Numbered from the stretch's first letter, positions 53,912 through 62,505 are shown. The stretch is DNA of 64,000 nucleotides from Pigmentiphaga sp. H8 (GCF_003854895.1 NZ_CP033966.1:4712001-4776000); one strand, 5' to 3'. Made by a program: numbers and translations. Notes: generated by a model not told the origin, from the sequence alone.

Positions 53912-54886
53912 TCAACCCGCCTTGGCGCCGGTGGCCTTGATGACCTTGCCCCAGCGTTCCACTTCGGTCCGTATCCAGGCGCCGAACTGTTCCGGCGTGT
54001 TGGCCACGACCTCGAACTCCATGTCGCGCAGCTTCTGCTGCACGTCGGGCATGTGCAGGACCTTCACGATCTCCTTGTTGTAGCGGTCGATGATGGGGCG
54101 CGGCGTGCCTGCCGGCGCCAGGAAGCCTATCCACGACGTGGCGACGAAATGGGGATAGCCCGACTCGATCATGGTCGGGATGCCTGGCGTGCTGGCGAAG
54201 CGCTTCTCGCCCGTCGAGGCCAGCAGCTTGAGCCGCCCTTCCTTCACGTACTGCTGGACGTTGCCGGGCACCATGAAAGCCGCCTGCACGTTGCCCGCCA
54301 CCAGGTCGACCAGCGCCGGCGAGGCGCCGCGATAGGGCACGTGCGTGGCGCCCAGCCCCGAGGCCTCGTTCAGCATTTCCATGGTCAGGTGCGAGGCGCT
54401 GCCCGTGGCCACCGATCCGTACGACAGCTTGCCCGGATGGGCCTTGGACCAGGCCACCAGATCGGCCACGCTCTTGACCGGCAGTCCCGGGTTGACCACC
54501 AGGTACTGCGGCGAGCTGACCGCGAGCGTGATCGGCGCCAGGTCGGTCACGGGGTCGTAAGGCATGTTGTCGAACAGCGTCTTGTTGATGGCGATGGGCC
54601 CGTTGTAGCCCACCAGCAGCGTGTAGCCGTCCGGCGGCGACTTGGCCACCAGGTCGGCGCCGATGTTGCCGCCGGCGCCCGGCTTGTTCTCGACGATGAC
54701 GGGCTGCCCGAGTATGCCCTCGAGCTTGGACGCGACCAGCCGTCCCAGCACGTCGTTGGTGCTGCCCACGATGGGCACGATGATGCGCACCGGCTTGGTG
54801 GGCGCCCATTCCTCGGCGGCCACGGCCGCCGGGACGACGGAACAGACGGCCAGCGCACAGGCCGCGTTGCGTAGCAATGCTTGCAT
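53912..54886 (-). CDS. Bug-family tripartite tricarboxylate transporter binding protein
   Basis: A 324-residue periplasmic binding protein; start 54886 has an AAGGAG site and a signal peptide AACALAVCSVVPAAVAAEE. Family blocks: KPVRIIVPIVGSTNDVLGRLVA, VENKPGAGGNIGADLVAKSPPDGYTLL and HVPYRGASPALVDLVAGNVQAAF. It lies between a Rieske oxygenase and an SDR in one operon, so it probably captures the aromatic or carboxylic substrate of that pathway (inference). Confidence 0.93.
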   Translation of the reverse strand: MQALLRNAACALAVCSVVPAAVAAEEWAPTKPVRIIVPIVGSTNDVLGRLVASKLEGILGQPVIVENKPGAGGNIGADLVAKSPPDGYTLLVGYNGPIAINKTLFDNMPYDPVTDLAPITLAVSSPQYLVVNPGLPVKSVADLVAWSKAHPGKLSYGSVATGSASHLTMEMLNEASGLGATHVPYRGASPALVDLVAGNVQAAFMVPGNVQQYVKEGRLKLLASTGEKRFASTPGIPTMIESGYPHFVATSWIGFLAPAGTPRPIIDRYNKEIVKVLHMPDVQQKLRDMEFEVVANTPEQFGAWIRTEVERWGKVIKATGAKAG

Positions 54887-54942
54887 GAAAGTCTCCTTAC
54901 CCTCTCGTTCTTGAAGCGGCCGGCTTGGCCTTGACCGCATGG

Positions 54943-56214
54943 CTACACGCTGTAGACCGGCTCGTTCAGGCCGTCCGCCAGGTGTCTCTTGGCCCACTCC
55001 ATCGGATCGGCGGCACGGTCCAGCAGGACGCCGGCGGCGCGCACGCGCTGCGCCGCGCCGTCCAGCGCCGGCGGTTCCGAACCGTTGGCCAGGCCCACCG
55101 CGGCTTCGTGCAGCATGCGGCGCGCCATGACGATGGCGCGATCCGTGGGCAGCAGCCGTTCGGCCTCGTGGTCCTGGATGGGTCCCATGCTTTCCTGCAG
55201 CGACGCGTCCTGCATGGCGAAGCCGAACACGCCGCTGTACGCGCGCTTCTCTTTCTGCGCCACGCGATCGATCAAGTAGTCGTTGTCCTTGTTGGCGAGC
55301 GGGCGGAAGGTGACGGGATCGCAGGGCGCGTGGATGCCCCGGCCCGCGTCCAGGTCCGCGCGCTCCTGCTCGGACAGCGGCTTGTCGGGATGGAAATTGA
55401 TGCTCCAGGCCCAGCAGTTGTGGTCATCGATGGGTACCCAGACGTGGCCGCCCAGGGCATGGTCGCCGAATGGCGGAATCAGCGTGAACCACGGGAACAG
55501 CCACTGGGTGATGCGCCAGTAGTACGAATCCGGTTCGCCGTTGCGGCGGCCGTACAGCGACAGGCCGAAATCGTTCTTCTCGATGTCGAACACGACGTTG
55601 CCGTCGGCCTTGATGTAGTCGTTGGCCTTGGTGCCCTGGTGCAGCGGATCCACGTCGACCTCGTAGCGGTGCACGTACGACACGTGGCTGGTGTCGATGC
55701 CGCCTTCCATGGCCTGCAGGTAATTGGATTCCTGCAGCCGCTTGGACACGTAGATGTGGCTTTCCGGCAGGCCGCACCATTCGACCTCGGGCAGGCTGGG
55801 CTGGGTTTCGGGCGGACCCATGTAGGCCCAGACGACGGAGCCGCGCTCGATGCACGGATAGGCCTTGATACCCATGCGGCTGCAGCTTTGCGGCGCCGAC
55901 GGCACGTCCACGCATTCGCCCAGGCGGTTGAACTTCAGGCCGTGATAAGCGCAGCGGATGCCGTCCTCTTCGTTGCGGCCAAAGTACAGCGACACGCCGC
56001 GGTGCGAACAGAACTCGTCGATCAGCCCCACCTGCCCGCTGCTGTCGCGGAACGCCAGCAGCTTCTCGCCCATGATCTGGACCCGCACCGGCGGGCAGTC
56101 GGGCTCGGCGATCTCGTTCGATTTCAGGATGGGGACCCAGTAGCGCCGCAGCAGATTGCCCATGGGCGTGCCCGGGCCGGTGCGCACCAGGATTTCCGAG
56201 GTTTCCTTGTTCAT
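54943..56214 (-). CDS. Rieske non-heme iron oxygenase, catalytic subunit
   Basis: A 423-residue oxygenase. Rieske [2Fe-2S] ligands: C69-x-H71 (FCSHRG) and C88-x2-H91 (CAYHG). Mononuclear iron ligands appear in GGIDTSHVSYVH (H177, H182; the distal acid lies further on), giving the usual D/H cluster. It resembles phthalate 4,5-dioxygenase-type oxygenases that hydroxylate or demethylate aromatic acids. Start 56214 follows a GTGGAG site; an ATG 51 bp upstream lies inside the operator region. No reductase or ferredoxin gene is adjacent. First gene of the operon, divergent from an IclR regulator. Confidence 0.9.
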   Translation of the reverse strand: MNKETSEILVRTGPGTPMGNLLRRYWVPILKSNEIAEPDCPPVRVQIMGEKLLAFRDSSGQVGLIDEFCSHRGVSLYFGRNEEDGIRCAYHGLKFNRLGECVDVPSAPQSCSRMGIKAYPCIERGSVVWAYMGPPETQPSLPEVEWCGLPESHIYVSKRLQESNYLQAMEGGIDTSHVSYVHRYEVDVDPLHQGTKANDYIKADGNVVFDIEKNDFGLSLYGRRNGEPDSYYWRITQWLFPWFTLIPPFGDHALGGHVWVPIDDHNCWAWSINFHPDKPLSEQERADLDAGRGIHAPCDPVTFRPLANKDNDYLIDRVAQKEKRAYSGVFGFAMQDASLQESMGPIQDHEAERLLPTDRAIVMARRMLHEAAVGLANGSEPPALDGAAQRVRAAGVLLDRAADPMEWAKRHLADGLNEPVYSV

Positions 56215-56238
56215 AACTCCACTTTCTCCTGCCGGGAA

Positions 56239-56275
56239 TGTCCGTTCTATGATAATTGAGTCCATTCTACGGACA
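56239..56275. promoter_or_regulatory. Inverted repeat between Rieske operon and IclR gene
   Basis: TGTCCGT (56239-56245) and ACGGACA (56269-56275) form a perfect inverted repeat around an AT-rich centre that also holds related TCTATGA/TCCATTC words. The position between divergent genes suggests the operator of the IclR-type regulator. Confidence 0.55.
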
Positions 56276-56357
56276 TAAAACGGATTGTCAACGGGTACGC
56301 GGCAGCAGAACCCGGCGGCGGCTCGGCTACGATGTCGGGCTCGATGGACAGAGACGA

Positions 56358-57134
56358 ATGAGGAAAGGCGTGGCGGAAACCGAGAAACCGGGCGAAAGCG
56401 TGCGGGCCGTGGACCGGGCCCTGGAGATCCTGCTGGCCTTCACGGCCACGGACTACGAGCTGACGGTGGGGCAGTTGCTCAAGCGCGTGGACCTGAGCCG
56501 GCCCACGCTGTACCGCCTGCTGTACACGCTGGAACAATGCGGCTTCGTGGTGTCGGAGGGCGATCCGCAGAAATTCCGCCTGGGACCCGCCGTGGGCCAG
56601 CTCGCCCACGTCTGGACCTCCAGCCTGGACCTGAGCGCACTGGCGGCGCCGCCGATGCAGCGGCTGCGCGAGCAGACCGGCGAGACCGTCGCCCTGTTCC
56701 TGCTGCAAGGCGGCGACCGGCTCTGCATCGCCGAACTGCCCAGCCCCCAGCCCCTGAGTTTCAAGCGCGGCATCGGCTATCGGGAACGGATCTCGGTGGG
56801 CGCCAGCGGCCGGGCCATCCTGGCCAACATCGGACAGGGCGACGAGGACCGGCGCCGCTACGCGGCCGAGCGTGGCCTGGACATCGCGCAGCCGGCCGAG
56901 GACCTGGACATGGTGAAGCAGCGGGGCTATGCCGTCAGCAGGGACGAACTGATACAGGGCGCGGTGGCGATCGCCGCGCCGTTCTTCGACCGCAGCGGCC
57001 AGGTGGCGGGCTCGCTGGGCGTGTTCGGCCCCGGCGCCCGGCTGCCCGCCGAGCGCATCAAAGAATTCGGAGAACGCGTGATGCGGGAAGCCGCCGAACT
57101 GTCGCGCACGCTGGGCAGCCGGACGGCGCCCTGA
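56358..57134 (+). CDS. IclR-family transcriptional regulator
   Basis: A 258-residue regulator: N-terminal helix-turn-helix (VDRALEILLAFTATDYELTVGQLLKRVDLSRPTLYRLLYTLEQCGFV, abbreviated) and C-terminal IclR effector domain (RISVGASGRAILANI; GYAVSRDELIQGAVAIAAPFFDRSGQVAGSLGVFGPG). Start 56358 removes a non-conserved extension running through the operator. It is divergent from the Rieske-Bug-SDR operon and probably its regulator; the inducer would be an aromatic or carboxylic acid. Confidence 0.92.
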   Translation: MRKGVAETEKPGESVRAVDRALEILLAFTATDYELTVGQLLKRVDLSRPTLYRLLYTLEQCGFVVSEGDPQKFRLGPAVGQLAHVWTSSLDLSALAAPPMQRLREQTGETVALFLLQGGDRLCIAELPSPQPLSFKRGIGYRERISVGASGRAILANIGQGDEDRRRYAAERGLDIAQPAEDLDMVKQRGYAVSRDELIQGAVAIAAPFFDRSGQVAGSLGVFGPGARLPAERIKEFGERVMREAAELSRTLGSRTAP

Positions 57135-57144
57135 GCGTGGCGGA

Positions 57145-58299
57145 TCAGGCCCGCCGCGCGGGCGTGGCGGCCGCGCGCGCGGCCGCCAGCCGCTGCGGGT
57201 CCTGCGCCCGCAGCCGGACGTCCGGGCCCAGCCCGCTCACGTCCACGAACTGGAAACGGCGCGCCTGGTCCAGGTCCTCGATCAACGGCAGGCGCGCCAT
57301 GCCCGCGCCCTCGCCCAACAGCACGGGCGCCATGTAGACCAGCAGTTCATCCACGCAGCCGGCCTGCAGCAAGGCGCCGGTCAGCACCGCGCCGGCCTCG
57401 GCATGGACTTCGTTGATGTCGTGCTGCCCCAGCCAGCGCATGACGCCGGGCAGGTCGACCCGGCCATCCGCGCCCGGCAGGCAGATGACGCGCGCGTTGC
57501 GCGCCGCCAGGTCGGCGGCGCGGCCGGCATCCTCGCGCGCCGTGAAGATCCAGGTTTCCGCGCCATCGAGCAGGCGCGCGCCGGCCGGCATGCGCAGATG
57601 CGTATCCAGCACGATCTTGCGCGGCGGGCGCGTGGTCGCCACATGGCGCACGTCCAGGCGGGGATCGTCGGCCAGCACGGTGCCGATGCCGGTCAGCACG
57701 GCGCAGCTGCGCGCGCGCCAATGGTGGCCGTCGGCCCTGGCGGCCTGGCCGGTAATCCATTGCGACCGGCCGTTGGGCAGCGCGCTGCGCCCATCCAGCG
57801 ACGCCGCCATCTTGGCCCAGAGCCAGGGCGTGCCGCGGCTCATGCGGGAGACGAAGCCGACGTTCAGCGCCAGCGCCTCGTCCAGGCACACGCCTGCGGT
57901 GACGGCGATGCCCGCGGCGCGCAGCCGCGCCAGGCCTTCGCCGTTGACGCGCGGATTGGGATCGCCCATCGCCACGACGACCCGCGCCGGCGCGGCGGCG
58001 ACGAGCGCGTCGACGCAAGGCGGCGTACGGCCATGGTGGCTGCACGGCTCCAGCGTGACGTAGACGGTGGCGCCTTCCACGGAAAGGCCGCGCGCCTGCG
58101 CGTCGCGCAGCGCCCGGACCTCGGCATGCGGCCCGCCCACGGGCTGGGTCGCGCCCTCGCCCAGGATCTGGCCGTCGCGCACGATGACGCAGCCCACGCG
58201 TGGGTTCGGTGAAGTCGTGTACAGAACGCCGTCGGCCAGCGACAGCGCGCGCCGCATCCAGGCGGCATCCTCGGGACGTTCGGCGATCTTGGCGCTCAT
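57145..58299 (-). CDS. ribD: Bifunctional riboflavin deaminase/reductase RibD
   Basis: A 384-residue enzyme for two steps of riboflavin synthesis. N-terminal deaminase with zinc ligands in HAEVRAL and LEPCSHHGRTPPC; C-terminal NADPH reductase from about residue 150 (ASLDGRSALPNGRSQWITG; EAGAVLTGALLQAGCVDELLVY). It follows nrdR by 6 bp in the order glyA-nrdR-ribD, common in proteobacteria, and complements ribBA and ribH at 40-42 kb. Confidence 0.95.
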   Translation of the reverse strand: MSAKIAERPEDAAWMRRALSLADGVLYTTSPNPRVGCVIVRDGQILGEGATQPVGGPHAEVRALRDAQARGLSVEGATVYVTLEPCSHHGRTPPCVDALVAAAPARVVVAMGDPNPRVNGEGLARLRAAGIAVTAGVCLDEALALNVGFVSRMSRGTPWLWAKMAASLDGRSALPNGRSQWITGQAARADGHHWRARSCAVLTGIGTVLADDPRLDVRHVATTRPPRKIVLDTHLRMPAGARLLDGAETWIFTAREDAGRAADLAARNARVICLPGADGRVDLPGVMRWLGQHDINEVHAEAGAVLTGALLQAGCVDELLVYMAPVLLGEGAGMARLPLIEDLDQARRFQFVDVSGLGPDVRLRAQDPQRLAAARAAATPARRA

Positions 58300-58305
58300 C
58301 GGCGA

Positions 58306-58779
58306 TCAGGATTTCGTGGCGGGAGGCCGGGGCCCCTGGATCTCTCGCACGACGTCGGTGAATTCGTCCACGTCCTCGAAGCTTTTGTAGACCGAGGCAA
58401 AACGGATGTAGGCGATCTTGTCGAGCTTCTTGAGTTCCTGCATGACCAGTTCGCCCACGCGCTCGGACGGTACCTCGCGCAGGCCGCTGGTCATCAGGGC
58501 TTCCTCGATGCGGGTAACGGCGGCTTCCACCGCGTCGGCGCTGACGGCCCGCTTGCGCAGCGCCAGCATCAGGCTGCCGCGCAGCTTGCCCTGGTCGTAC
58601 TCCGACCGGCTGCCATTGCGCTTGACCACCGCCGGCAGCGACAGCTCCACCCGCTCGTAGGTCGTGAAGCGTCGATCGCAATGCGTGCAGCGGCGGCGCC
58701 GGCGAATGGCGCTGCCTTCTTCCAACACCCGGGTGTCCATCACCTGGGTGTCCTCATGGCGACAGAAAGGACACTTCAT
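58306..58779 (-). CDS. nrdR: Transcriptional repressor NrdR
   Basis: A 157-residue regulator of ribonucleotide reductase genes. N-terminal zinc ribbon with paired cysteines (MKCPFC and RRRCTHCDRRFTTYER), then an ATP-cone domain (VVKRNGSRSEYDQGKLRGSL; VMQELKKLDKIAYIRFASVYKSF) that senses ATP/dATP. Length and sequence are standard. Upstream lies structured repeat copy C, then glyA. Confidence 0.97.
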   Translation of the reverse strand: MKCPFCRHEDTQVMDTRVLEEGSAIRRRRRCTHCDRRFTTYERVELSLPAVVKRNGSRSEYDQGKLRGSLMLALRKRAVSADAVEAAVTRIEEALMTSGLREVPSERVGELVMQELKKLDKIAYIRFASVYKSFEDVDEFTDVVREIQGPRPPATKS

Positions 58780-58814
58780 GTATGGTCCTCGATCCTCTGC
58801 AACCTAGAACACCC

Positions 58815-58897
58815 CCTCCAGGGCGCCGCGGATCCGGCTTTGCCGGTCCGCCAGCGCCGCCCCCTTGAGGGGGCGCCCGAAGGGCGTAGGGGGTGGG
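58815..58897. repeat. Structured intergenic repeat, copy C (inverted relative to A and B)
   Basis: The reverse complement matches 39629-39710 except for one extra cytosine, and shares the CCGGCAAAGCCGG-centred core with copy A (37955-38031). It lies between glyA (stop 6 bp away) and nrdR. The orientation to transcription is opposite to that of copies A and B. Confidence 0.88.
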
Positions 58898-58902
58898 CCC
58901 TC

Positions 58903-60150
58903 CTACCCACCGTAGACCGGGAACTTCGCGGTCAGGGCGTTGACGCGCTCGCGCACGGCCGCGATGTTGGCCTCGTCGCGCGGGTTGTCCAGCACGTCGG
59001 CGATGAGGTTGGCGGTCAGGCGGGCCTCGTCTTCCTTGAAGCCGCGCGTGGTCATGGCCGGCGAGCCGACACGCACGCCGCTGGTGACGAAGGGCTTTTC
59101 CGGATCGTTCGGAATGGCGTTCTTGTTGACCGTGATGTGGGCCTGGCCCAGCGCCAGTTCGGCGTCCTTGCCCGTGATGCCCTTGGCGCGCAGGTCCACC
59201 AGCATGACGTGGCTTTCGGTGCGTCCCGACACGATGCGCAGGCCGCGCTCGACCAGCGTCTCGGCCATCACCTTGGCGTTGGCCACGACCTGGGCGGCGT
59301 ACTGCTTGAACGAGGGATCCAGCGCTTCCTTGAAGGCTACGGCCTTGGCGGCGATGACGTGCTCGAGCGGGCCGCCCTGGATGCCCGGGAAGATGGCGGA
59401 ATTGACGGCCTTCTCGAACTCGGCCTTGCACATGATCAGGCCGCCGCGCGGGCCGCGCAGCGACTTGTGCGTGGTCGAGGTGACGAAATCGGCGTGCGGG
59501 ACCGGGTTGGGGTAGGCGCCACCGGCGACCAGGCCGGCGTAGTGGGCGATGTCCACCATGAACAGCGCGCCGTTGGCCTTGGCGATCTGGGCGAAACGGG
59601 CGAAGTCGATGCGCAGCGCATAGGCCGAGGCGCCGGCCACGATCAGCTTGGGCTTGTGCTCGGCGGCCAGGCGCGCGACCTGGTCGTAATCGATTTCCTC
59701 CTGGGCGTTCAGGCCGTAGGACAGGAAGTTGTACAGCTTGCCCGAGGCATTGACCGGCGAGCCGTGCGTCAGGTGGCCGCCCTCGGCCAGGCTCATGCCC
59801 AGCACCGTATCGCCGGGCTTGAGCACGGCCATGTACACGCCCTGGTTGGCCTGCGAGCCCGAATTGGGCTGCACGTTCACGGCATCGGCGCCGAAGATCT
59901 GCTTGGCGCGGTCGATGGCCAACTGCTCGACGATGTCCACGAACTCGCAGCCGCCGTAATAGCGCTTGCCGGGATAGCCTTCGGCGTACTTGTTGGTGAG
60001 CTGCGTGCCCTGGGCCTGCATGACGGCGGGGCTGGCGTAGTTTTCCGAGGCGATCAGCTCGATGTGCTGTTCCTGGCGCTGGTTTTCCAGCTCGATGGCG
60101 GACCAGAGTTCGGGATCGGCCTGGGCGATGGTGCGGTTGCGGTCGAACAT
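58903..60150 (-). CDS. glyA: Serine hydroxymethyltransferase
   Basis: A 415-residue PLP enzyme converting serine plus tetrahydrofolate to glycine and 5,10-methylene-THF, the main one-carbon source. PLP lysine in TSTTHKSLRGPRGG; other blocks ELIASENYASPAVMQAQG, NVQPNSGSQANQGVY and GIQGGPLEHVIAAKAVAF. Start 60150 has an AGGAAA site and matches the family N-terminus. The leader upstream contains a ZTP-type riboswitch (60311-60436), consistent with control by the 10-formyl-THF shortage signal. Confidence 0.98.
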   Translation of the reverse strand: MFDRNRTIAQADPELWSAIELENQRQEQHIELIASENYASPAVMQAQGTQLTNKYAEGYPGKRYYGGCEFVDIVEQLAIDRAKQIFGADAVNVQPNSGSQANQGVYMAVLKPGDTVLGMSLAEGGHLTHGSPVNASGKLYNFLSYGLNAQEEIDYDQVARLAAEHKPKLIVAGASAYALRIDFARFAQIAKANGALFMVDIAHYAGLVAGGAYPNPVPHADFVTSTTHKSLRGPRGGLIMCKAEFEKAVNSAIFPGIQGGPLEHVIAAKAVAFKEALDPSFKQYAAQVVANAKVMAETLVERGLRIVSGRTESHVMLVDLRAKGITGKDAELALGQAHITVNKNAIPNDPEKPFVTSGVRVGSPAMTTRGFKEDEARLTANLIADVLDNPRDEANIAAVRERVNALTAKFPVYGG

Positions 60151-60556
60151 GACGGTTTCCTTCCTGTGCAGAACGGGGGCCAACCGACGGGTTCAAAGCG
60201 ACGGCCAGCCGATATGACGGAAACCGCGCCACATCGTCCTGCTGCGCCTGCGCGGCAGGGCAGCCGAAACGAAAGACGGCGTGACGCGATCTACGAATCT
60301 GCCTAACGGCTGCCCAGGCGAACGGCGGGCGGCGCGGCCGCGCCCCGGATGGGACGAACCGAACCGCCGGAACCCTGCGCTTCCTTGTGGTAAACCCACC
60401 TAGGCCCCAGGCCTAGAGTCGCCAGTCACGCAGGGTGAAGGCAAGGAGTAGTTTACCCCAGACTGGCGCGCCCCGGCACCGGTCTGCGCGGCGGCGCAAC
60501 ATGGGCTATCGTGGCAGCCTGACCGCGACCGACAACCGACTTCCAGGACTCTCCCG
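60151..60556. other. 406-bp divergent intergenic region glyA / hydroxyacid dehydrogenase
   Basis: Apart from the ZTP riboswitch no gene is supported. GACTGGCG at 60461-60468 on the plus strand is complementary to the conserved riboswitch strand at 60420-60427 and could form an alternative helix. AGTTTACCCC (60450-60459) can pair with GGTAAAC (60389-60395). Between the riboswitch and glyA is an untranslated leader; on the other side, about 90 bp precede the dehydrogenase start. No strong promoter boxes stand out. Confidence 0.45.
60311..60436 (-). promoter_or_regulatory. ZTP (pfl) riboswitch in the glyA leader
   Basis: Minus-strand aptamer. P1 is ACCCTGCG (60436-60429) with CGCAGGGT (60379-60372). 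The conserved 5' strand CGTGACTGGCGA follows P1. A CTAGGCC/GGCCTAG hairpin (60400-60416) and the GTGG/CCAC hairpin (60387-60399) lead to GGAAGCG before the 3' side of P1. After a linker, CGCCTGGGCA (60320-60311) is the conserved P3 signature. These are the sequence landmarks of the pfl motif, which binds ZTP/ZMP and activates one-carbon and purine genes; glyA is a known target. No intrinsic terminator is obvious in the 160 nt before glyA, so the expression platform is unclear. Confidence 0.83.
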
Positions 60557-61495
60557 ATGAAGCACCGCATCCTGCAGATCGCCTCCATCACGCCCGCCGT
60601 CGACGCCCGCCTGGCGCGCGACTACGACGTGGCGCCCCTGTGGAAACAGGCCGATCCCGCCGCCTTCCTGGCCGAGCACGGCGCCGGGTTCGAAGGCATC
60701 GCGATCCACGTGCGGGACGCCTGCGGCGCCGACATCCTGACCGCCCTGCCCAACGCCCGCGTCATCGCCAACTTCGGCGTGGGCTACGACCGGATAGACA
60801 TCGACACCGCCAGGCGCCAGGGCATGCAGATCAGCAACACCCCGGAAGTGCTGGACGGCTGCGTCGCCGACCTGGCCATGGGGCTGGCGATCGACGCGGC
60901 GCGCGGCATTTCCGTCACCACCCGCTTCGTGCGGGCCGGCGGCTGGAAAACCGGCCAGCGTCCGCTGATGACGCGCGTCCACGGCAAGAACATGGGCCTG
61001 CTGGGCTTCGGCGGCATCGGCCAGGCCATCGGCCGGCGCGCCGCCGGCTTCGACATGGACGTGCGCTACCACACGCGCCGCCCGGTCGCCGGGTCCCCCT
61101 ACCGGCACGAGCCCTCGCTGGTGGAACTGGCCCGGTGGGCTGATTTCCTGGTGGTGGCCTGCCCCGGCGGCGCGGCCACCCGCCACCTGGTGAACGCCGA
61201 AGTCATGGAGGCCCTGGGCCCGTCCGGCATTCTGGTCAACATCGCGCGCGGCAGCGTGGTGGACGAGGCCGCGCTGGTGCAGGCGCTGCAGGCCGGCCGC
61301 CTGGGCGGCGCGGGGCTGGACGTGTTCGAGCACGAGCCCGACGTCCCCCAGGCCTTGCTGGAGATGGACAACGTGGTGGCGGTCTCGCACATCGCCGGCT
61401 TCACCCGCGAATCGCGGGCGGACATGGAAGCCCGCGTGTGCGACAACCTGGATGCGTATTTCCGCACCGGGCAGGTGTTGAACCCGGTTCCCTAA
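60557..61495 (+). CDS. 2-hydroxyacid dehydrogenase (glyoxylate/hydroxypyruvate reductase-like)
   Basis: A 312-residue NAD(P)-dependent D-2-hydroxyacid dehydrogenase. Nucleotide loop LGFGGIGQAIGRRAAGFDM; catalytic Arg in NIARGSVVDEAAL, Glu in DVFEHEPDVP, His in VVAVSHIAGFTRESR. It resembles GhrB/hydroxypyruvate reductases. Divergence from glyA fits a role in serine-glyoxylate or hydroxypyruvate metabolism, though this is context inference. Four bases overlap with the convergent LysR gene. Confidence 0.9.
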   Translation: MKHRILQIASITPAVDARLARDYDVAPLWKQADPAAFLAEHGAGFEGIAIHVRDACGADILTALPNARVIANFGVGYDRIDIDTARRQGMQISNTPEVLDGCVADLAMGLAIDAARGISVTTRFVRAGGWKTGQRPLMTRVHGKNMGLLGFGGIGQAIGRRAAGFDMDVRYHTRRPVAGSPYRHEPSLVELARWADFLVVACPGGAATRHLVNAEVMEALGPSGILVNIARGSVVDEAALVQALQAGRLGGAGLDVFEHEPDVPQALLEMDNVVAVSHIAGFTRESRADMEARVCDNLDAYFRTGQVLNPVP

Positions 61496-62505
61496 AGCTC
61501 CATCAACTGCCGCGCGTCGGCCTGCCCACGCGCGGATTCACCCTCCCAGGTCTCGGACGCGGACCAGCGCTGGTCCAGGATGACTTCGACACCGCTCAGG
61601 TTGCCGGCATCCTGGATGGTGGTCATCAGCACTTCGAGAATGCGGCGGGTATTGACCGAAAAAGAACGAAGGTGCCGGGTGGTCAGGCATATTTCCCGCG
61701 AAATGCGGGGTTCGCATAACTCCCGGAACTTCAGTTCATTGAGTGGTCCCGCCTGGGCGGCCAGCGCCGGCACCACCGAGATTTTCCCGCCCAAGCCCAG
61801 CATGGCGTAAAGGGAATGGGTACTGGACACGTTGTCGTGCAGCTGGGCCCTGTCGTGCAGGCCCAGTTCCGGGTAGTTCTCCAGGAAGGCGCCGATGCCG
61901 GTGTCTCCCGTCAGCCCGATGTAGTCGTACTGCGCCAGGTCCGACCACTTGATCGGACCATTGGTACAGGCCAAGGGGTGGTCGTTGGGAAAGATCACGC
62001 CGAACGGGTCGGCCAGCATGGGCACGTAATTGAGCTCGGGATAGTTGTTGAGGCGGCTGCACAGGCCGAAATCGACGTCGCCGTCGAGCACGGCCCGCTC
62101 GATCTTGTCCGACCCGCCGTCGCGCACCGAAACGGTGATGGCGGGATAGGCCCGCCGAAACGCCGCCAGCGCCGGGGTCAGGATGTGCATGATCATCGAC
62201 GGCGCGGCGGCGATGCGCACGTGCCCCCGCTGGCTCTTGGCGATGGCCTGGAGATCCCCGATGGCGCTGTCGAAGTCCCGCAGGATGCGCTCGGCCACGG
62301 CCTTGAAGCGGACGGCATCGTCAGTCAGGACCACGCGCCGCGTCGTGCGGTCGAACAGCTTCAGCCCGACCGCTTCCTCGAACTGCTGGATGGTGGCGGT
62401 CAGGGACGATTGCGTATGGAACAGCCGCGCGGCGGCCAGGGTGAACGAACCGGTTTCGGCAATGGCGACGAAACACCGCAGGTGACGCAGGGAAATCTTT
62501 CTCAT
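61492..62505 (-). CDS. LysR-family transcriptional regulator
   Basis: A 337-residue regulator. N-terminal helix-turn-helix: LRHLRCFVAIAETGSFTLAAARLFHTQSSLTATIQQFEEAVG (abbreviated); effector domain from about residue 90 (GHVRIAAAPSMIMHILTPALAAFRRAYP). The last ~30 residues (from DQRWSASETWEGE) extend beyond the usual fold. It lies 93 bp downstream of the CoxG-like gene on the same strand, so it may be the regulator of, or co-transcribed with, the molybdoenzyme operon. Confidence 0.92.
   Translation of the reverse strand: MRKISLRHLRCFVAIAETGSFTLAAARLFHTQSSLTATIQQFEEAVGLKLFDRTTRRVVLTDDAVRFKAVAERILRDFDSAIGDLQAIAKSQRGHVRIAAAPSMIMHILTPALAAFRRAYPAITVSVRDGGSDKIERAVLDGDVDFGLCSRLNNYPELNYVPMLADPFGVIFPNDHPLACTNGPIKWSDLAQYDYIGLTGDTGIGAFLENYPELGLHDRAQLHDNVSSTHSLYAMLGLGGKISVVPALAAQAGPLNELKFRELCEPRISREICLTTRHLRSFSVNTRRILEVLMTTIQDAGNLSGVEVILDQRWSASETWEGESARGQADARQLMEL

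Noticed and set aside
51591..54809. A single very large minus-strand protein covering the efflux gene, SDR and Bug regions
   Set aside because: Only the part below about 53030 has TolC-like features. The rest is an out-of-frame reading of the SDR and Bug genes.
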